From positions 2,294,001 to 2,358,000 of the forward strand of contig NZ_CP016286.1 of the NCBI RefSeq assembly GCF_001679785.1: a DNA stretch of 64,000 bases. The letters are read 5' to 3'. Source of the DNA: Rhizobium leguminosarum. GTDB taxonomy: Bacteria > Pseudomonadota > Alphaproteobacteria > Rhizobiales > Rhizobiaceae. A program made the position numbers and the translations under genes. Below the pieces are notes generated by a model, which saw nothing but the letters and a program-made list of their open reading frames with translations, was not told the DNA's origin and did not search any database. Shown here in pieces: positions 33,902 through 42,069 of the stretch (position 1 is the stretch's first letter; every line of letters starts with the position of its first letter).

Positions 33902-34303
33902 TTACTCGGCGGCTTCGAGAAATTGGCTGTTTCGTGAGGATGAGGCAAGAGCCTGAACCCTGGCCTCGGCCTTCGCGATCAGCTGATAGAATTCGTCCTG
34001 CGCTTCGACATCCAATTGAATGACGGCATTGACGTCATCAGGCGTATCGCAAACGCAGGCGACCGCAGAAATCGGACAGATGCCGCCGGGATAACGCCTG
34101 CCGGCGCCCGTATAGGCGCGACGTCCCCAACGCTCGGAATAGACCGTCTCTTCCCGCTCAAGCTGCAGGATCGTTCCCTTGCAGGCGGTCACGATAGCCG
34201 CCTTGCCGTAGGCGAACCAGTGATAGTTCAGCCTCCGGAGAATATATTTGCCGGTGATATCTTCGCCAGCCAGTTCGGCAGGGTTTTCAATCATTCTAAT
34301 CAT
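33902..34303 (-). CDS. Hypothetical protein
   Basis: A 133-residue protein that I do not recognise. The ATG at 34303 follows GAGGAAG. It is soluble, with AGEDITGKYILRRLNYHWFAYG near the start (shown here in part as ITGKYILRRLNYHWFAYG) and a C-terminal helix (AEARVQALASSSRN). A central CPISAVACVCD has three cysteines. It stands alone between hairpin repeats. Confidence 0.65.
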   Translation of the reverse strand: MIRMIENPAELAGEDITGKYILRRLNYHWFAYGKAAIVTACKGTILQLEREETVYSERWGRRAYTGAGRRYPGGICPISAVACVCDTPDDVNAVIQLDVEAQDEFYQLIAKAEARVQALASSSRNSQFLEAAE

Positions 34304-34619
34304 GACGGCTTCCTCAACGTTTAAACAATATCCGTCATGTCTTCGCGCGCAGCAAGTCAAAAAACGCTGCTTTTGGAGACACTTAGTCACAAAGTGTTTC
34401 CGATTCTTACATTAACCACGCGCTGAGCACCCCCTTGTGCACACAATTCTTCGTCGAATTTCCCGCAACCTGCTACCGATTTCGTCATTGTCCTATGTGG
34501 CAGTCACGTCAATGTCCCCTTGTGTTTTTCGGCGCGGGCTCGATATCTCTACCTAATTGGCCCGAAGACCACGCCGTTTTCATCCCGGAAAGCGGGCGGC
34601 TGGTTTGCCGGTTCGCCAT
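34304..34619. other. Intergenic region without a supported gene
   Basis: About 315 bp upstream of the hypothetical gene at 33902. A frame at 34435-34683 runs into the repeat element and has no ribosome-binding site, so I do not call it. AT-rich stretches near 34380-34420 may hold the promoter of the minus-strand gene. Confidence 0.5.
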
Positions 34620-34730
34620 GAGCATGATGCCGAAAAGTGTAAGCGGTTTTCGGATGACATCATGCTCTAACTCTTTCATTTAGAACAGGATTTAGGTTTT
34701 AGACCGATCCGGCCTAAAATGATCCTGTTC
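34620..34730. repeat. Intact two-palindrome intergenic repeat (RIME-like), 111 bp
   Basis: The first palindrome is AGCATGATG...CATCATGCT; the second is GAACAGGAT...ATCCTGTTC enclosing TTTTAGACC-GGCCTAAAA. Length and double-palindrome design resemble RIME elements reported from rhizobia. It ends 16 bp before the downstream start. The copy at 17778/19493 is the same element split by an IS. Confidence 0.8.
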
Positions 34731-34745
34731 CAGCAGGAGAGCATC

Positions 34746-35117
34746 ATGGTCGACGCGATCAACCCCATCTCCGCCACCGCCGCGTCCGAGCCCACCAAGG
34801 TCGGCACCAGCACCTCGATCGGCTCCGAACCAGACAATGCCTGGGTCGCCGCCCACCAGTCGCAGATCACCGCTGACCAGCTGGCAACGAAGAAGGCCGT
34901 GGAGAAGGAGGCCGCAAGTGGTCTCATCCCGCACGCGGATCTGATTGTCGAAAACGAGGAGCATCCGCAAAAGCGGCACGGGCATGCGGCATCGGGCGAC
35001 GGGGAAGAGGCCGGCGACCAGGCGGAACAGCCGGTCTTGTCAGGCGAAAGCGATCGGATCGGCACCCGGAATTTCGACGACGACACGCCCTTCGGCGAGC
35101 GCGTCGCCATCATCTGA
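34746..35117 (+). CDS. Hypothetical hydrophilic protein
   Basis: A 123-residue acidic, probably disordered protein that I do not recognise: alanine/serine-rich N-terminus (NPISATAASEPTKVG), a helical ITADQLATKKAVEKEAASG, then a charged His/Glu-rich tail. CAGGAGAG precedes the ATG at 34746, directly after the repeat element. No partner is evident. Confidence 0.65.
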   Translation: MVDAINPISATAASEPTKVGTSTSIGSEPDNAWVAAHQSQITADQLATKKAVEKEAASGLIPHADLIVENEEHPQKRHGHAASGDGEEAGDQAEQPVLSGESDRIGTRNFDDDTPFGERVAII

Positions 35118-35148
35118 TCGAAACGCAGACAGGAAACCGTCCGCGCGG

Positions 35149-35547
35149 TCATTTCGAGCCCGCAAGCTGGGCTTCGATCGCCGCCTTATCGATGACCGAC
35201 CAGACCTCAATGATCTTGCCGCCGCGAAATTCGTAGATGACGTTCTCGGTGAAGGAAAGGCGTCTGCCGTTCACATCGAGGCCGAGGAATTTTGCCTTCG
35301 GCCTGCAATCGAAGCCGAGCCGGCAGGCGACGTATGGCGGATCGCAAAGCAGCATCAGCACCTTGAAATAGAGATCGGGAATCTCATCGAAGTCCCGCTC
35401 GAGCATGGCGACGTAACCCGGCAGCCCGAGCCGCCGGCCGTTATGAACCGCATCGTCGCCGACGAACTGCCCGAGATCGGGCCAGTCCTGCCTGTTCAAG
35501 CAGGCTATGTAGCCGCGATATATCTCCGCGAGTTCGGTTTTCGTCAC
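35149..35547 (-). CDS. SnoaL-like / nuclear transport factor 2 fold protein
   Basis: A 132-residue NTF2-fold protein: TELAEIYRGYIACLNRQDWPD at the start, FVGDDAVHNG, and the C-terminal strand pair VIYEFRGGKIIEVWSVID. It resembles SnoaL-type polyketide cyclase/ester cyclase proteins, which have diverse and often unknown functions. The GTG at 35547 follows GGGG by seven bases; a longer frame upstream has an Arg-rich, non-family N-terminus and is rejected. Confidence 0.82.
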   Translation of the reverse strand: MTKTELAEIYRGYIACLNRQDWPDLGQFVGDDAVHNGRRLGLPGYVAMLERDFDEIPDLYFKVLMLLCDPPYVACRLGFDCRPKAKFLGLDVNGRRLSFTENVIYEFRGGKIIEVWSVIDKAAIEAQLAGSK

Positions 35548-35748
35548 GCGATCGCCCCTGGCTTGGTTTCTCAGGCAAAGATGGCGCCGGGGCACTTGCC
35601 AGCGGCGAACGCGCCGCCTCGAGAATTTCCGTTCAAGAGAACTCGCCTGCACGCCCGCAAGGGCGGCAATGACGGTCCCGGCAAGGGCGGCTCTGAATCT
35701 AAGCCGGGCTAACCCGATCGGCGAAAAGAAAGTGAGAGGCGAGGAAGC

Positions 35749-36147
35749 TTACGCCGCGCAGGCCTCGCACAATCCGCGGATCTCGATCGTCGTCTTTTCC
35801 GGCTTGAACTTCTGCCCCCGCACCCATTCCATCAGCCGGTGGTCGACCTCGTGGTCGTGGAACTCCGTCACCTGACCGCAGCTTTCGCAGATGGCGAAGG
35901 CGACGATGCCGTGGCTGTGGCAGTCGTCGCCCGGATGGGCACAGGCGACGAAGGAGTTGATGCTTTCGAGCCGGTGCACAACGCCATATTCGAGTAGCTT
36001 CTCCAGCGCCCGGTATACTTGCAGCGGAGCGCGAAAACCGTGGTCGCGCAGCTTGTCGAGAATGGTGTAGGCGCTGAGCGGCCCATCGGCCTTTTCGAGC
36101 ACGTCGAAAACAAGCGACTGGTTCTTGGTCAATTGCGGTGTCGTCAT
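35749..36147 (-). CDS. zur: Fur family zinc-responsive repressor Zur
   Basis: A 132-residue Fur-family protein with an N-terminal winged helix (LTKNQSLVFDVLEKADGPLSA, RAPLQVYRALEKLLEYG). Metal-site residues include HPGDDCHSHG, CESCGQ and the C-terminal CEAC; the two CxxC pairs fit the structural zinc site. Its gene starts within the end of znuB (four-base overlap), and putative Zur boxes lie before znuA, znuC and the zinc GTPase. This supports Zur rather than Fur or Mur. Confidence 0.92.
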   Translation of the reverse strand: MTTPQLTKNQSLVFDVLEKADGPLSAYTILDKLRDHGFRAPLQVYRALEKLLEYGVVHRLESINSFVACAHPGDDCHSHGIVAFAICESCGQVTEFHDHEVDHRLMEWVRGQKFKPEKTTIEIRGLCEACAA

Positions 36148-36959
36148 GAGCCTTGTCCTTGCATGACCGCGCGGTGGCGCCTGACGGGAAGCAGGCTGAG
36201 AATGAAGAGGATCAGTGCCGCGACCACGATCGAGGGGCCGGAGGGCGTGTCGTAGGTGAGTGAACCGAACAGCCCGCCGACGACGGCCGCCGCTCCGATC
36301 AGCGAGGCGAGCACCGCCATGATTTCCGGCGTCGGCGAGAAGCGCCGCGCCGCGGCCGCCGGTATAATCAGCAGCGAGGTGATCAGCATGATGCCGACGA
36401 TCTTCATGGCAATGGCGATGACGACGGCCATCAGCAGCATAAAGAACAGCCGCGCCCGCTCGGGCTTCAGCCCCTCGGCCTCGGCGAGCTCGGCATTGAC
36501 CGTTGCGGCCAAGAGCGGCCGCCAGAGCCAGGCCATTGCCACGAGCACAAAGAGCCCGCCGCCCCAGATCAGTGCGATGTCGGTGGTGGAAACGGCAAGG
36601 ATATCGCCGAACAGGAAGGCGATGAGATCGATCCGCACCCAGCTCATGAAGGCGACCATGACGAGGCCGATCGCAAGGGTCGCATGCGAGAGGATGCCGA
36701 GCAGCGCATCGGCCGACAGCGCCTGGCGCTTCTGCAGGAAGAGCAGCAGCACCGACACGAGGGCGGCGACGGCAAAGACAGCCAGCGTCAGGTTGAGTTC
36801 GAAAAGCAGTGACAGTGCGACGCCGAGCAGCGCTGAATGGGCAATCGTGTCGCCGAAATAGGCCATGCGCCGCCAGATGATGAAGCAGCCGAGCGGCCCT
36901 GTCGTCAGCGCCAGACCAACGCCGGCAAGAATGGCGCGCACGAAGAAGTCGTCAAGCAT
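36144..36959 (-). CDS. znuB: Zinc ABC transporter permease ZnuB
   Basis: A 271-residue inner-membrane permease of the ABC-3 family. It starts MLDDFFVRAILAGVGLAL and has FIIWRRMAYFGDTIAHSALLG, the family-specific segment, plus GIMLITSLLIIPAAAAR near the C-terminus. The ATG at 36959 overlaps the znuC end by eight bases; an upstream extension in frame corresponds to the His-rich znuC tail read in another frame and is rejected. Confidence 0.93.
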   Translation of the reverse strand: MLDDFFVRAILAGVGLALTTGPLGCFIIWRRMAYFGDTIAHSALLGVALSLLFELNLTLAVFAVAALVSVLLLFLQKRQALSADALLGILSHATLAIGLVMVAFMSWVRIDLIAFLFGDILAVSTTDIALIWGGGLFVLVAMAWLWRPLLAATVNAELAEAEGLKPERARLFFMLLMAVVIAIAMKIVGIMLITSLLIIPAAAARRFSPTPEIMAVLASLIGAAAVVGGLFGSLTYDTPSGPSIVVAALILFILSLLPVRRHRAVMQGQGS

Positions 36960-37866
36960 GGCGGTCCTCCGTGGCATGGGTATGCGGATGGTCATGTTCG
37001 TGGTGGTGCCCATCATGACCATTGTCGTGCTCACGACTGTGGTCATGCGCGTGATGCCCGTCATCGGGATGGCAATGGTCGGTCACCGTGCCGTCGGCAT
37101 GTTGCACGCGGCCGTCCGGCAGATGCGTATGATCGTGGTGATGGCTATAGACGGCAAGCGTCTGCGCCGCCCGGCTGCCGAACAGCTGCACATATTCCGG
37201 GCTGCGGCTGACCGACTCTGGCGTGCCGCGGCAGCAGACATGACCGTTGAGGCAGATGACCGTGTCGGTCTCGGCCATGACGACGTGGAGATCGTGCGAA
37301 ATCAGCAGGATGCCGCAGCCCGTCGAATTGCGGATCGACTTGATCAGGTCGTAGAGGGCGATCTCGCCGGAAAAATCGACCCCCTGCACCGGCTCGTCGA
37401 GGACCAGCAGATCGGGCTTGCGGGCAATCGCCCGGGCCATCAGCGCCCGCTGGAATTCGCCGCCGGAGAGGTGCTGGACCTCGGCATCGAGCATATGGGC
37501 AATGCCGGCGGATTCGAGCGCCGAGAGCATATCGCGCTCCGGCAGCGGTCCGGTCAGCGTCATCAGCCGGCGCACCGAAAGCGGCAGCGTCCAGTCGATC
37601 GCGAGCTTCTGCGGGACATAGCCGACCTTGAGGCCGGCTTTGCGCTCCACCCTGCCCTCGTCGGGCTTCAACACACCGATCGCCGCCTTGGCGCTGGTCG
37701 ATTTGCCCGAGCCGTTCGGCCCGATCAGCGTAACGATCTCGCCGCGCGAGACGGAAAAATCGACACCGCGCACCAGCCAACGACCACTGCGTAGAATGCC
37801 GACATCTTCAAGCGAAACCAGCGGTTCGGCCCTGATACCGGCGGGGGTCTTTGCGGGAGAGAGCAT
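36952..37866 (-). CDS. znuC: Zinc ABC transporter ATP-binding protein ZnuC
   Basis: A 304-residue ABC ATPase: Walker A GPNGSGKST, signature LSGGEFQR and Walker B LLVLDEPVQGVD. The last 70 residues form an extended His/Asp-rich tail (for example DGHHAHDHSREHDNGHDGHH) that is not needed for ATPase function and probably buffers zinc at the cytoplasmic face. It is divergent from znuA with two candidate Zur boxes between them, and is followed by znuB and zur. Confidence 0.93.
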   Translation of the reverse strand: MLSPAKTPAGIRAEPLVSLEDVGILRSGRWLVRGVDFSVSRGEIVTLIGPNGSGKSTSAKAAIGVLKPDEGRVERKAGLKVGYVPQKLAIDWTLPLSVRRLMTLTGPLPERDMLSALESAGIAHMLDAEVQHLSGGEFQRALMARAIARKPDLLVLDEPVQGVDFSGEIALYDLIKSIRNSTGCGILLISHDLHVVMAETDTVICLNGHVCCRGTPESVSRSPEYVQLFGSRAAQTLAVYSHHHDHTHLPDGRVQHADGTVTDHCHPDDGHHAHDHSREHDNGHDGHHHEHDHPHTHATEDRHA

Positions 37867-37907
37867 CAAATTTTCCGAAAGTGCTGTTGCGTCCTGCTAT
37901 TGCACAC

Positions 37908-37920
37908 GTTATAGCATAAC
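37908..37920. promoter_or_regulatory. Candidate Zur box 1 (znuC/znuA)
   Basis: GTTAT-AGC-ATAAC is a perfect inverted repeat in the znuA-znuC divergent promoter region. It matches the other two boxes in the window at GTWAT-N3-ATAAC. Confidence 0.75.
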
Positions 37921-37929
37921 GCAATTGAT

Positions 37930-37942
37930 GTAATAACATAAC
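37930..37942. promoter_or_regulatory. Candidate Zur box 2 (znuA)
   Basis: GTAAT-AAC-ATAAC lies 27 bp before znuA and 22 bp (about two turns) from box 1, suggesting cooperative binding. Confidence 0.65.
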
Positions 37943-37968
37943 AACTGCAATTCAAGCGGAGCATATTG

Positions 37969-39018
37969 ATGAAACGCGCCTTGGGGCCTGCCCTCAAAAT
38001 CTTGGCCCTCAGAATGCCGGCCCTCGCAATCCCGGTCCTGGCGATCTCCACCCTGCTCTTTTCCGGCACCATGCGGGCAGCCGATGCACCCGTCGTCGTC
38101 ACCTCGATCAAGCCGATCCATTCGCTGGTTTCGGCGATCATGCAGGGTGTCGGCGAACCTGAATTGATCGTCGCTGGCGCCGCCTCCCCGCATACCTACA
38201 ATCTGAAGCCATCGAATGCCCGCGCCCTGCAGGACGCCAAGGTAATCTTCTGGGTCGGCCCCGGCCTTGAGGCCTTCCTCGAAAAGCCGCTGCAGGCGCT
38301 GGGCCGGGATGCCAGCATCGCTGCTCTCGACGACGCGCCCGGCCTCGTCAAGCTGCCTTTCCGCGAAGGCGGCGCATTCGAGCCGCATGATGACGCCCCG
38401 GAGCACGAAAGTGCTTCCGGTCAGCATGATGAGGCTGACGCCGCACATGATGCTGATCCCGGGCACACCAGTGACCACGACCATGACCATGACCACGATA
38501 CATTCGACACCCATCTCTGGCTCGACCCGATGAACGCCAAGGCCATGGCGGCCATGATCACCACGACGTTGGTCGCCGCCGATCCCGCCAATGCTCTGAC
38601 CTATCAGGGCAACGCCAAGGCGCTGGACGACAGGCTGGATGCGCTCGATACCGAGATCAAGGGCATGGTCGCTCCCGTCAAGGACAAGCCCTTCATCGTC
38701 TTCCACGACGCCTACCAATATTTCGAGCACCGCTACGGTATCCGCGTCGCCGGCTCGATCACCGTCAGCCCGGAAACCATTCCCGGCGCCGAGCGTGTTT
38801 CGGAAATCCACCGCAGGGTCGGCGAACTCGGCGCCACCTGCGTCTTTGCCGAGCCGCAGTTCGAGCCGCGCCTCGTCAATGTCGTCATCGAAGGCACGCG
38901 CGCCAAGTCAGGCGTGCTCGATCCCGAAGCGGCAACGCTGAAGGCCGGTCCCGATCTCTACTTCAACCTCATGCGCGGCATCGCCAACAGCATGAAGGAC
39001 TGCCTCTCCAGCGCATGA
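37969..39018 (+). CDS. znuA: Zinc ABC transporter substrate-binding protein ZnuA
   Basis: A 349-residue periplasmic protein of the cluster A-I metal-binding family. The signal peptide is long (about 1-40, ending GTMRAADAPV). Zinc ligands are in SIKPIHSLVSAI, a His/Asp-rich loop (EPHDDAPEHESASG to HDHDHDHDTFDTHLWLD), and FHDAYQYFEHRYG. The His-rich loop marks zinc rather than manganese binding. A terminator follows at 39084-39112. Confidence 0.94.
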   Translation: MKRALGPALKILALRMPALAIPVLAISTLLFSGTMRAADAPVVVTSIKPIHSLVSAIMQGVGEPELIVAGAASPHTYNLKPSNARALQDAKVIFWVGPGLEAFLEKPLQALGRDASIAALDDAPGLVKLPFREGGAFEPHDDAPEHESASGQHDEADAAHDADPGHTSDHDHDHDHDTFDTHLWLDPMNAKAMAAMITTTLVAADPANALTYQGNAKALDDRLDALDTEIKGMVAPVKDKPFIVFHDAYQYFEHRYGIRVAGSITVSPETIPGAERVSEIHRRVGELGATCVFAEPQFEPRLVNVVIEGTRAKSGVLDPEAATLKAGPDLYFNLMRGIANSMKDCLSSA

Positions 39019-39083
39019 CTCTCATGCGCCGCTCCGCGCGTCCTGCCGGACACGCGACGCTCCAGGGAGAGCTGAGGCGGAAA

Positions 39084-39112
39084 AAGGCGGACAACCCCGT
39101 TCCGCCTTTTTT
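39084..39112 (+). terminator. Rho-independent terminator after znuA
   Basis: AAGGCGGA (39084-39091) pairs with TCCGCCTT (39101-39108), followed by a run of six T (39107-39112). Confidence 0.88.
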
Positions 39113-39125
39113 CGGACCGTCAAAT

Positions 39126-39138
39126 GTAATGATATAAC
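39126..39138. promoter_or_regulatory. Candidate Zur box 3 (zinc GTPase)
   Basis: GTAAT-GAT-ATAAC, inside the longer inverted repeat AATGTAAT-GAT-ATAACATT, lies 27 bp upstream of the COG0523 GTPase gene. Confidence 0.72.
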
Positions 39139-39164
39139 ATTAATAAGACTCTGATGAGGTTCCC

Positions 39165-40370
39165 ATGGACATTAGACTTCCCGTCACGGTGCTTTCAGGC
39201 TTCCTCGGCGCCGGCAAGACGACGCTGCTCAACCACGTGCTGACCAATCGCGAAGGCTTACGCGTCGCGGTTATCGTCAACGACATGAGCGAGGTGAATA
39301 TCGATGCCGCCCTGGTGCGCGACGGCGGCGCCAATCTCTCCCGCACCGAGGAACAGCTCGTCGAGATGACCAATGGCTGCATCTGCTGCACGCTGCGCGA
39401 CGATCTGCTGAAGGAGGTGCGCCAACTCGCCGATCAGGGCCGCTTCGATTACCTCTTGATCGAATCGACCGGCATCGCCGAGCCCCTGCCCGTCGCCACC
39501 ACCTTCGAATTTCGCGACGAGAATGGCCAAAGCCTTTCCGATGTCGCAAGGCTCGACACCATGGTGACCGTCGTCGACGCCGCCAATCTGCTTGCCGATT
39601 ATGCCTCGGCCGATTTCCTCGCCGACCGCGGAGAAACGGCCGGCGACGGCGACAACAGAACCATCGTCGACCTGCTCGTCGAGCAGATCGAATTCGCCGA
39701 TGTCGTGGTGCTGAACAAGATCGGCACGGCAACCAAGGAAGAGCGCGACGCCGCGCGCAAGATCATCACCGGCCTCAACCCGGATGCGAAGCTGATCGAG
39801 GCGGATTTCGGCAAGGTCGCCTTGAAAGACGTGCTCGGTACCGGCCGCTTCGATATCGACAAGGCCGAGACCCATCCGCTCTGGTACAAGGAACTGCACG
39901 GTTTCCGCGACCACGTGCCGGAGACCGAGGAATATGGCATTCGCTCCTTCGTCTATCGCGAGAAGCGGCCCTTCCATCCGGCAAAACTGCAGGCCTTCCT
40001 CGATCGGACATGGCCAGGCGTGGTGCGCGCCAAGGGCTTCTTCTGGCTGGCGACGCGCCCGCACCATGTCGGCGAGATCAGCCAGGCGGGCGCAATCGTG
40101 CGCACCGGCAAGATGGGTCTCTGGTGGGCGGCCGTACCCCGCGAACAATGGCCTGAGGAACCGGCCTTCATGCGCGCCATCGGCCCTTATCTCGACCCCG
40201 TCTGGGGCGACCGCCGCCAGGAAATCGTCTTCATCGGTGCCGATCCGATGGACGAAGCCTGGATCAGGAAGGAACTCGACGCCTGTCTCATCAGGACAGA
40301 TGTCTTCGCGCCCGAGCGCTGGCGCGACCTGCCCGATCCTTTCGCCAGCTGGAACAGGCAGGCGGCATGA
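39165..40370 (+). CDS. COG0523 (CobW/ZigA-type) zinc-associated GTPase
   Basis: A 401-residue P-loop GTPase: Walker [14 protein letters not shown] at residues 12-24, the metal-binding GCICC motif near residue 68, ESTGIAEP and the base-recognition NKIG. A C-terminal CobW domain follows ([16 protein letters not shown]). Zur-controlled members act as zinc metallochaperones during zinc starvation, and a Zur-like box sits directly upstream. It overlaps a 59-codon Cys-rich ORF by four bases (ATGA). Confidence 0.92.
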   Translation: MDIRLPVTVLSGFLGAGKTTLLNHVLTNREGLRVAVIVNDMSEVNIDAALVRDGGANLSRTEEQLVEMTNGCICCTLRDDLLKEVRQLADQGRFDYLLIESTGIAEPLPVATTFEFRDENGQSLSDVARLDTMVTVVDAANLLADYASADFLADRGETAGDGDNRTIVDLLVEQIEFADVVVLNKIGTATKEERDAARKIITGLNPDAKLIEADFGKVALKDVLGTGRFDIDKAETHPLWYKELHGFRDHVPETEEYGIRSFVYREKRPFHPAKLQAFLDRTWPGVVRAKGFFWLATRPHHVGEISQAGAIVRTGKMGLWWAAVPREQWPEEPAFMRAIGPYLDPVWGDRRQEIVFIGADPMDEAWIRKELDACLIRTDVFAPERWRDLPDPFASWNRQAA

Positions 40371-40546
40371 AGGCGAAGGCAATCAAACGCACTCTCTGCG
40401 CCTGTACCGAATGCGAACCGCTGCCGCCGGTCGAAGGGCTTCATCCGCTTACGCACGAGGAGGATACCGACGCTGAAATCGGAAGACCAAGAGGTTTTCT
40501 CGGCATCATTGCTGAACGGGTCATGCCGTCGCGCAGGCAACCCTGA
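40367..40546 (+). CDS. Small Cys-rich protein coupled to the zinc GTPase
   Basis: A 59-residue frame begins at the ATG overlapping the GTPase stop (ATGA). It reads [18 protein letters not shown] near the N-terminus, giving a C-x-C-x2-C metal-ligand-like cluster, then [10 protein letters not shown] and a basic tail. I do not recognise a family. Overlap with a predicted Zur-regulated gene and the cysteine spacing suggest a small zinc-binding partner, but a chance ORF is possible. Confidence 0.5.
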   Translation: MKAKAIKRTLCACTECEPLPPVEGLHPLTHEEDTDAEIGRPRGFLGIIAERVMPSRRQP

Positions 40547-40618
40547 AGCGGGTCACAACCGCCGCCAATTGAAGAAGCGCAGGAAGGGCGCGAAACTGCT
40601 ACACGCCCTCCCAAAGTC

Positions 40619-40639
40619 AAAAAGGCGGCCGAAGCCGCC
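40619..40639 (-). terminator. Hairpin terminator after the RcnB-like gene
   Basis: On the minus strand GGCGGC (40639-40634) pairs with GCCGCC (40629-40624) across a TTCG loop, followed by TTTTT (40623-40619). It lies 22 bp beyond the stop of the RcnB-like gene. Confidence 0.8.
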
Positions 40640-40660
40640 CTTTCCTGATCTATCGACCGA

Positions 40661-40987
40661 TCAGCGACCGGCAATAATGCTGGAGATGATGCCGCTGGTG
40701 ACGCCGATCAGCAGGTAGTCGTGATCGGCCCGCACCCAGCGATAACCGCGCGGCGGAGGCGCCAGCCGGTAGCGGCGGTAGTCGTTGACATCGGAGAAGC
40801 GGCGACGCTCGCTGGCATTGACGCGGTATCCCCTCTTCCAATGCGACCGAACGACCGTCTTCTTGACGACCACCTTCTTCTGCACGACGACAGGCGGACG
40901 GCGATGATCGTCGGCGCTGGCCTGGGAAACAACCATCGGGGAAAGAAGGAAGGAGGCGGAAAGAAGAGCTGCAAAAATCTTTTTCAT
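40661..40987 (-). CDS. RcnB-like periplasmic protein
   Basis: A 108-residue exported protein with a signal peptide (residues 1-25, ending SQASA). A basic Val/Lys stretch (VVVQKKVVVKKTVVRSHW) follows, and then an RcnB-type domain with LAPPPRGYRWVRADHDYLLI. In E. coli RcnB influences nickel/cobalt export; most alphaproteobacterial relatives are of unknown role. A terminator follows its stop. Confidence 0.85.
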   Translation of the reverse strand: MKKIFAALLSASFLLSPMVVSQASADDHRRPPVVVQKKVVVKKTVVRSHWKRGYRVNASERRRFSDVNDYRRYRLAPPPRGYRWVRADHDYLLIGVTSGIISSIIAGR

Positions 40988-41464
40988 GTGGGGGTCCTCA
41001 TGTTGGGCACGTGACCAAACTAGGGCCGAAAAGATGAACCGAAACTGAAATAAAAATTAAACTTTTGTAATGAAATCCAATAGCTACGGGTCGAAGTTTA
41101 TATTTTAGATTAAACTTGTACACCGTGACGTATAGTCTGTCGCCATCGGCGCGCCCAGCCAGGTTCATCCTTTGGCAGCGCCTCAGGCATGACCGAAGAA
41201 AAGAAATTTGCGGAGCATCTGAGGATGGGGCTGGGCGACGCGCCCCTCCTGTGCTCATCGCCTGGAAGGCGCCACCGTGCAGGGATGTCCCGCTGCTGGC
41301 GGCGGCAGGTGCTCAAGCGATTTGGCATAACGAGATGCATAAAAAAACTTGAAACGGGCGCATAATCGAGTTTCGAAGCGACGTATCTTGGGAACAGGAG
41401 AATTCTGAATATCCGGTGAGGGGACGATCAGAGCAAGACAACGAAGACCACAATGGAGGAAAAC
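40988..41464. other. Long intergenic region, no firm gene
   Basis: AT-rich around 41040-41110. A 58-codon frame at 41189-41365 (beginning MTEEKKFAEHLRMGLGD) has only a weak ribosome-binding site and an Arg/Cys-rich end; I do not call it with confidence. The promoters of both flanking genes must lie here. Confidence 0.4.
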
Positions 41465-41848
41465 ATGCCCGGTATCAGCATGCGCTACATCGTCGACGAC
41501 GTTGACGCCGCGGTGGAATTCTACACGAGACATCTCGGCTTCTCCGTCGCGCTTCGTCCCGCACCGAGTTTCGCCATCCTGACCAGGGACGGTTTTCGTC
41601 TGTTCGTCAGCGGCATGACGGGACCGGGCGGAGCATCTCAAGCAATGCCCGACGGACGAAAGCCGGAGCCTGGCGGATGGAATCGTATCCAGATCGAGGT
41701 CGGAGACCTGGAGGCGAAAGTCACCGCACTGCGCCAAGCCGGTGCGCGCTTCCGCAACGAGATCGTGCAGGGCATCGGCGGCAAGCAGATCCTGCTCGAT
41801 GATCCGGCCGGAAACCCGATCGAACTCTTCGAAGCGCCCAAGAGGTGA
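41465..41848 (+). CDS. VOC (glyoxalase/bleomycin-resistance-like) family protein
   Basis: A 127-residue single-domain VOC protein: RYIVDDVDAAVEFYTRHLGF at the start, IQIEVGDLEAKVTALRQAG in the middle and LLDDPAGNPIELFEAP at the end, where Glu is a metal-ligand position. GGAGG precedes the ATG at 41465 by five bases, which decides it over an ATG four codons earlier. Confidence 0.9.
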   Translation: MPGISMRYIVDDVDAAVEFYTRHLGFSVALRPAPSFAILTRDGFRLFVSGMTGPGGASQAMPDGRKPEPGGWNRIQIEVGDLEAKVTALRQAGARFRNEIVQGIGGKQILLDDPAGNPIELFEAPKR

Positions 41849-42069
41849 ACGGAGCGACGTCGGTCACGGCGGTCGCCACACATTCCTGCACTCTACATCA
41901 ACACACATGACCCCGATCATGCGGTTCGCAACACAACTTGTGCTCCGCATCCGCAGACCGGCGCTTGTCGATCACAGCGAGCTCCTGCCGCGAGAATATC
42001 AGCTGCGCCTTGCCACCAGTGTGCGAGCGTGTAGTTTCAGATTCCTATCAATTCGAAGGCAGGGAAAAC

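Noticed and set aside
34435..34683. 82-codon ORF before the intact repeat
   Set aside because: No ribosome-binding site, Cys-rich without pattern, and it ends inside the repeat element.
36960..37064. Met/Thr-rich extension of ZnuB
   Set aside because: It is the His-rich tail of ZnuC read in another frame; permease similarity starts at MLDDFF.
41189..41365. 58-codon ORF beginning MTEEKKFAEHLRM
   Set aside because: Only a weak ribosome-binding site and an implausible Arg/Cys/Trp-rich second half; kept only as a note on the intergenic stretch.
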